DNA of 64,000 nt from Alteromonas sp. KUL42 (GTDB taxonomy: Bacteria > Pseudomonadota > Gammaproteobacteria > Enterobacterales > Alteromonadaceae). The stretch is from assembly GCF_006538325.1 (NCBI RefSeq), contig NZ_BJKK01000001.1, positions 62,001-126,000 of the forward strand. Reading direction: 5' to 3'. Position 1 is the first letter of the stretch. Each line of letters opens with the position of its first letter. The notes beneath the pieces were generated by a model. The model did no database searches. It was not told where the DNA came from and saw only the letters and a list, made by a program, of their open reading frames with translations. Positions 63,228-64,000 of this stretch are shown here, in pieces. The position numbers and the translations under genes were made by a program.

Positions 63228-64000
63228 CTACTCCATGACCATCTGAATTTCTTCGTCTCTGATAATGGCCTGAGGTTGTTGCCTAATTACTTCGCCACGT
63301 TTATTTACTGACAGTTTGCCGGTGAGGCCCTCATGAGTAATGTAGTGTAGGGTATTGAGCATACCGAGTTCAGGTAAAAGTTGATAAGCGTCATAGCCGA
63401 AAGCGAAAAGACGCTTCTGCATGGTATTTTGGTTAGACCACGCTTTCTCTGCGTCTTCTTCTAACTGTTTCCAGTTATGCTGGGGCATAAGCCATGGCAT
63501 ATCAATGAAATGAACATTTTGCAGATCCCGCCACTGGTTTTTGCCCGAATCGTAATCCATTGAACGAGAAGTAGCATACACTGGCACCAATTTCCCATCG
63601 TAAGGGTTTAAGCTTGCTTCAATAATGGGGTTCAGCAGTTCTGTATCTTGTGGAGACGCAAACGCGACAATGGCATCAATATCTCTGCGACTGCGCGGCA
63701 TATTATAGACCTCGTCATTGGTCATATACTCAATCTGATTAATACGCGCATTGCTCTGAGCTACATCTAGCGCTTGTGTCACCCCTTCTCTAAGCGAGCT
63801 ACTGTCGTTAAATGACACTGATGTTATATTCGCCCTTTGCTTATTTTCAATGTTGTTAAGTTTTATCCAGTGCGCTTTGAACGTGCTATCCATGCGTTGA
63901 TACAGGCCGCTTTCCGCTGAAATCACAATAGGTGCGCGATAACCTTTGCTGAAGATAAACTCAGCCAACTGTATTGCCTCGTCTTCTGGAGCCAATCCAA
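63228..64000 (-). CDS. lpoA: LpoA C-terminal part, penicillin-binding protein activator (runs off the window)
   Basis: The 3' part (about 257 codons) of LpoA, an outer-membrane lipoprotein that reaches through the periplasm to switch on the transpeptidase PBP1A. The visible portion is the periplasmic-binding-protein-like C-terminal domain: FSKGYRAPIVISAESGLYQR, RRDIDAIVAFASPQDTEL and the domain end with GLTGKLSVNKRGEVIRQ. The frame is open to the window end, so the start and N-terminal TPR domain lie beyond 64000. The identity is supported by the next genes yraN, diaA and dolP. Confidence 0.92.
   Translation of the reverse strand, partial: GLAPEDEAIQLAEFIFSKGYRAPIVISAESGLYQRMDSTFKAHWIKLNNIENKQRANITSVSFNDSSSLREGVTQALDVAQSNARINQIEYMTNDEVYNMPRSRRDIDAIVAFASPQDTELLNPIIEASLNPYDGKLVPVYATSRSMDYDSGKNQWRDLQNVHFIDMPWLMPQHNWKQLEEDAEKAWSNQNTMQKRLFAFGYDAYQLLPELGMLNTLHYITHEGLTGKLSVNKRGEVIRQQPQAIIRDEEIQMVME

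Overview
The window looks like chromosomal DNA of a marine gammaproteobacterium of the Alteromonadales, most probably Alteromonas or a close relative. The evidence is gene content and protein sequence style: an ArcB-type hybrid kinase, the lpoA-yraN-diaA-dolP block, mtnN-cbiB-btuF, tyrS divergent from an M23 peptidase and anmK, a GntR-prpB-prpC-acnD-prpF propionate operon and a large TonB-dependent receptor. Base composition by eye is moderate (mid-40s % GC). I saw no rRNA, tRNA, CRISPR array, complete insertion sequence or prophage.

Layout. 1-3.4 kb: edge of an exopolysaccharide locus (sugar transferase, glycosyltransferase, translationally coupled diguanylate cyclase). 3.4-4.8 kb: polyphosphate kinase 2 and erpA. 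5.1-12.3 kb: a two-subunit molybdenum hydroxylase, a GST, a 2-hydroxyacid dehydrogenase, an oversized PLP enzyme and an SRPBCC protein. 12.3-17.6 kb: old yellow enzyme, anmK and M23 peptidase on the minus strand, divergent from tyrS. 17.8-22.6 kb: a membrane protein, an ECF sigma factor with a membrane partner, an S41 peptidase lipoprotein with a small outer-membrane barrel, and a DUF1428 protein. 23-31.7 kb: amine oxidase-like flavoprotein, GNAT, DUF2721, rhodanese, btuF-cbiB-mtnN, DUF2726, a secreted unknown and an M20 peptidase. 31.8-37.7 kb: gltBD. 38.3-46 kb: an amidase, arcB (frameshifted), two bacterial-PH membrane proteins, an RhtA-like exporter and a REC-REC-GGEEF cyclase. 46.1-53.6 kb: the 2-methylcitrate operon with its GntR regulator. 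54.1-57 kb: TonB receptor and a small unknown. 57.1-61.4 kb: a two-component system with an SMR pump, a membrane protein and a DHA2 exporter. 61.4-64 kb: dolP, diaA, yraN and the 3' part of lpoA.

The most distinctive non-coding content is a family of six structured repeats. Each has an outer inverted repeat enclosing two small hairpins. The core is conserved, stems co-vary and the loops are always TCCA or TCCT. Four copies lie in the acnD-prpF junction, one between prpB and prpC, and one between yraN and diaA. Other structures are a 160-base nest of palindromes downstream of mtnN, a 15-bp inverted repeat between the M23 peptidase and tyrS, a nested cruciform between convergent genes near 19.8 kb, and a second dispersed repeat (about 57-bp near-identical copies at 61 and 22681).

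Regulation that can be read directly includes three TGTCGACA palindromes at the head of the prp operon. Two of them flank a good sigma-70 promoter and one is inside the regulator gene. The arcB reading frame is broken in a run of six A between the receiver and the phosphotransfer domain, which would cut the phosphorelay unless it is a sequencing error or is bypassed.
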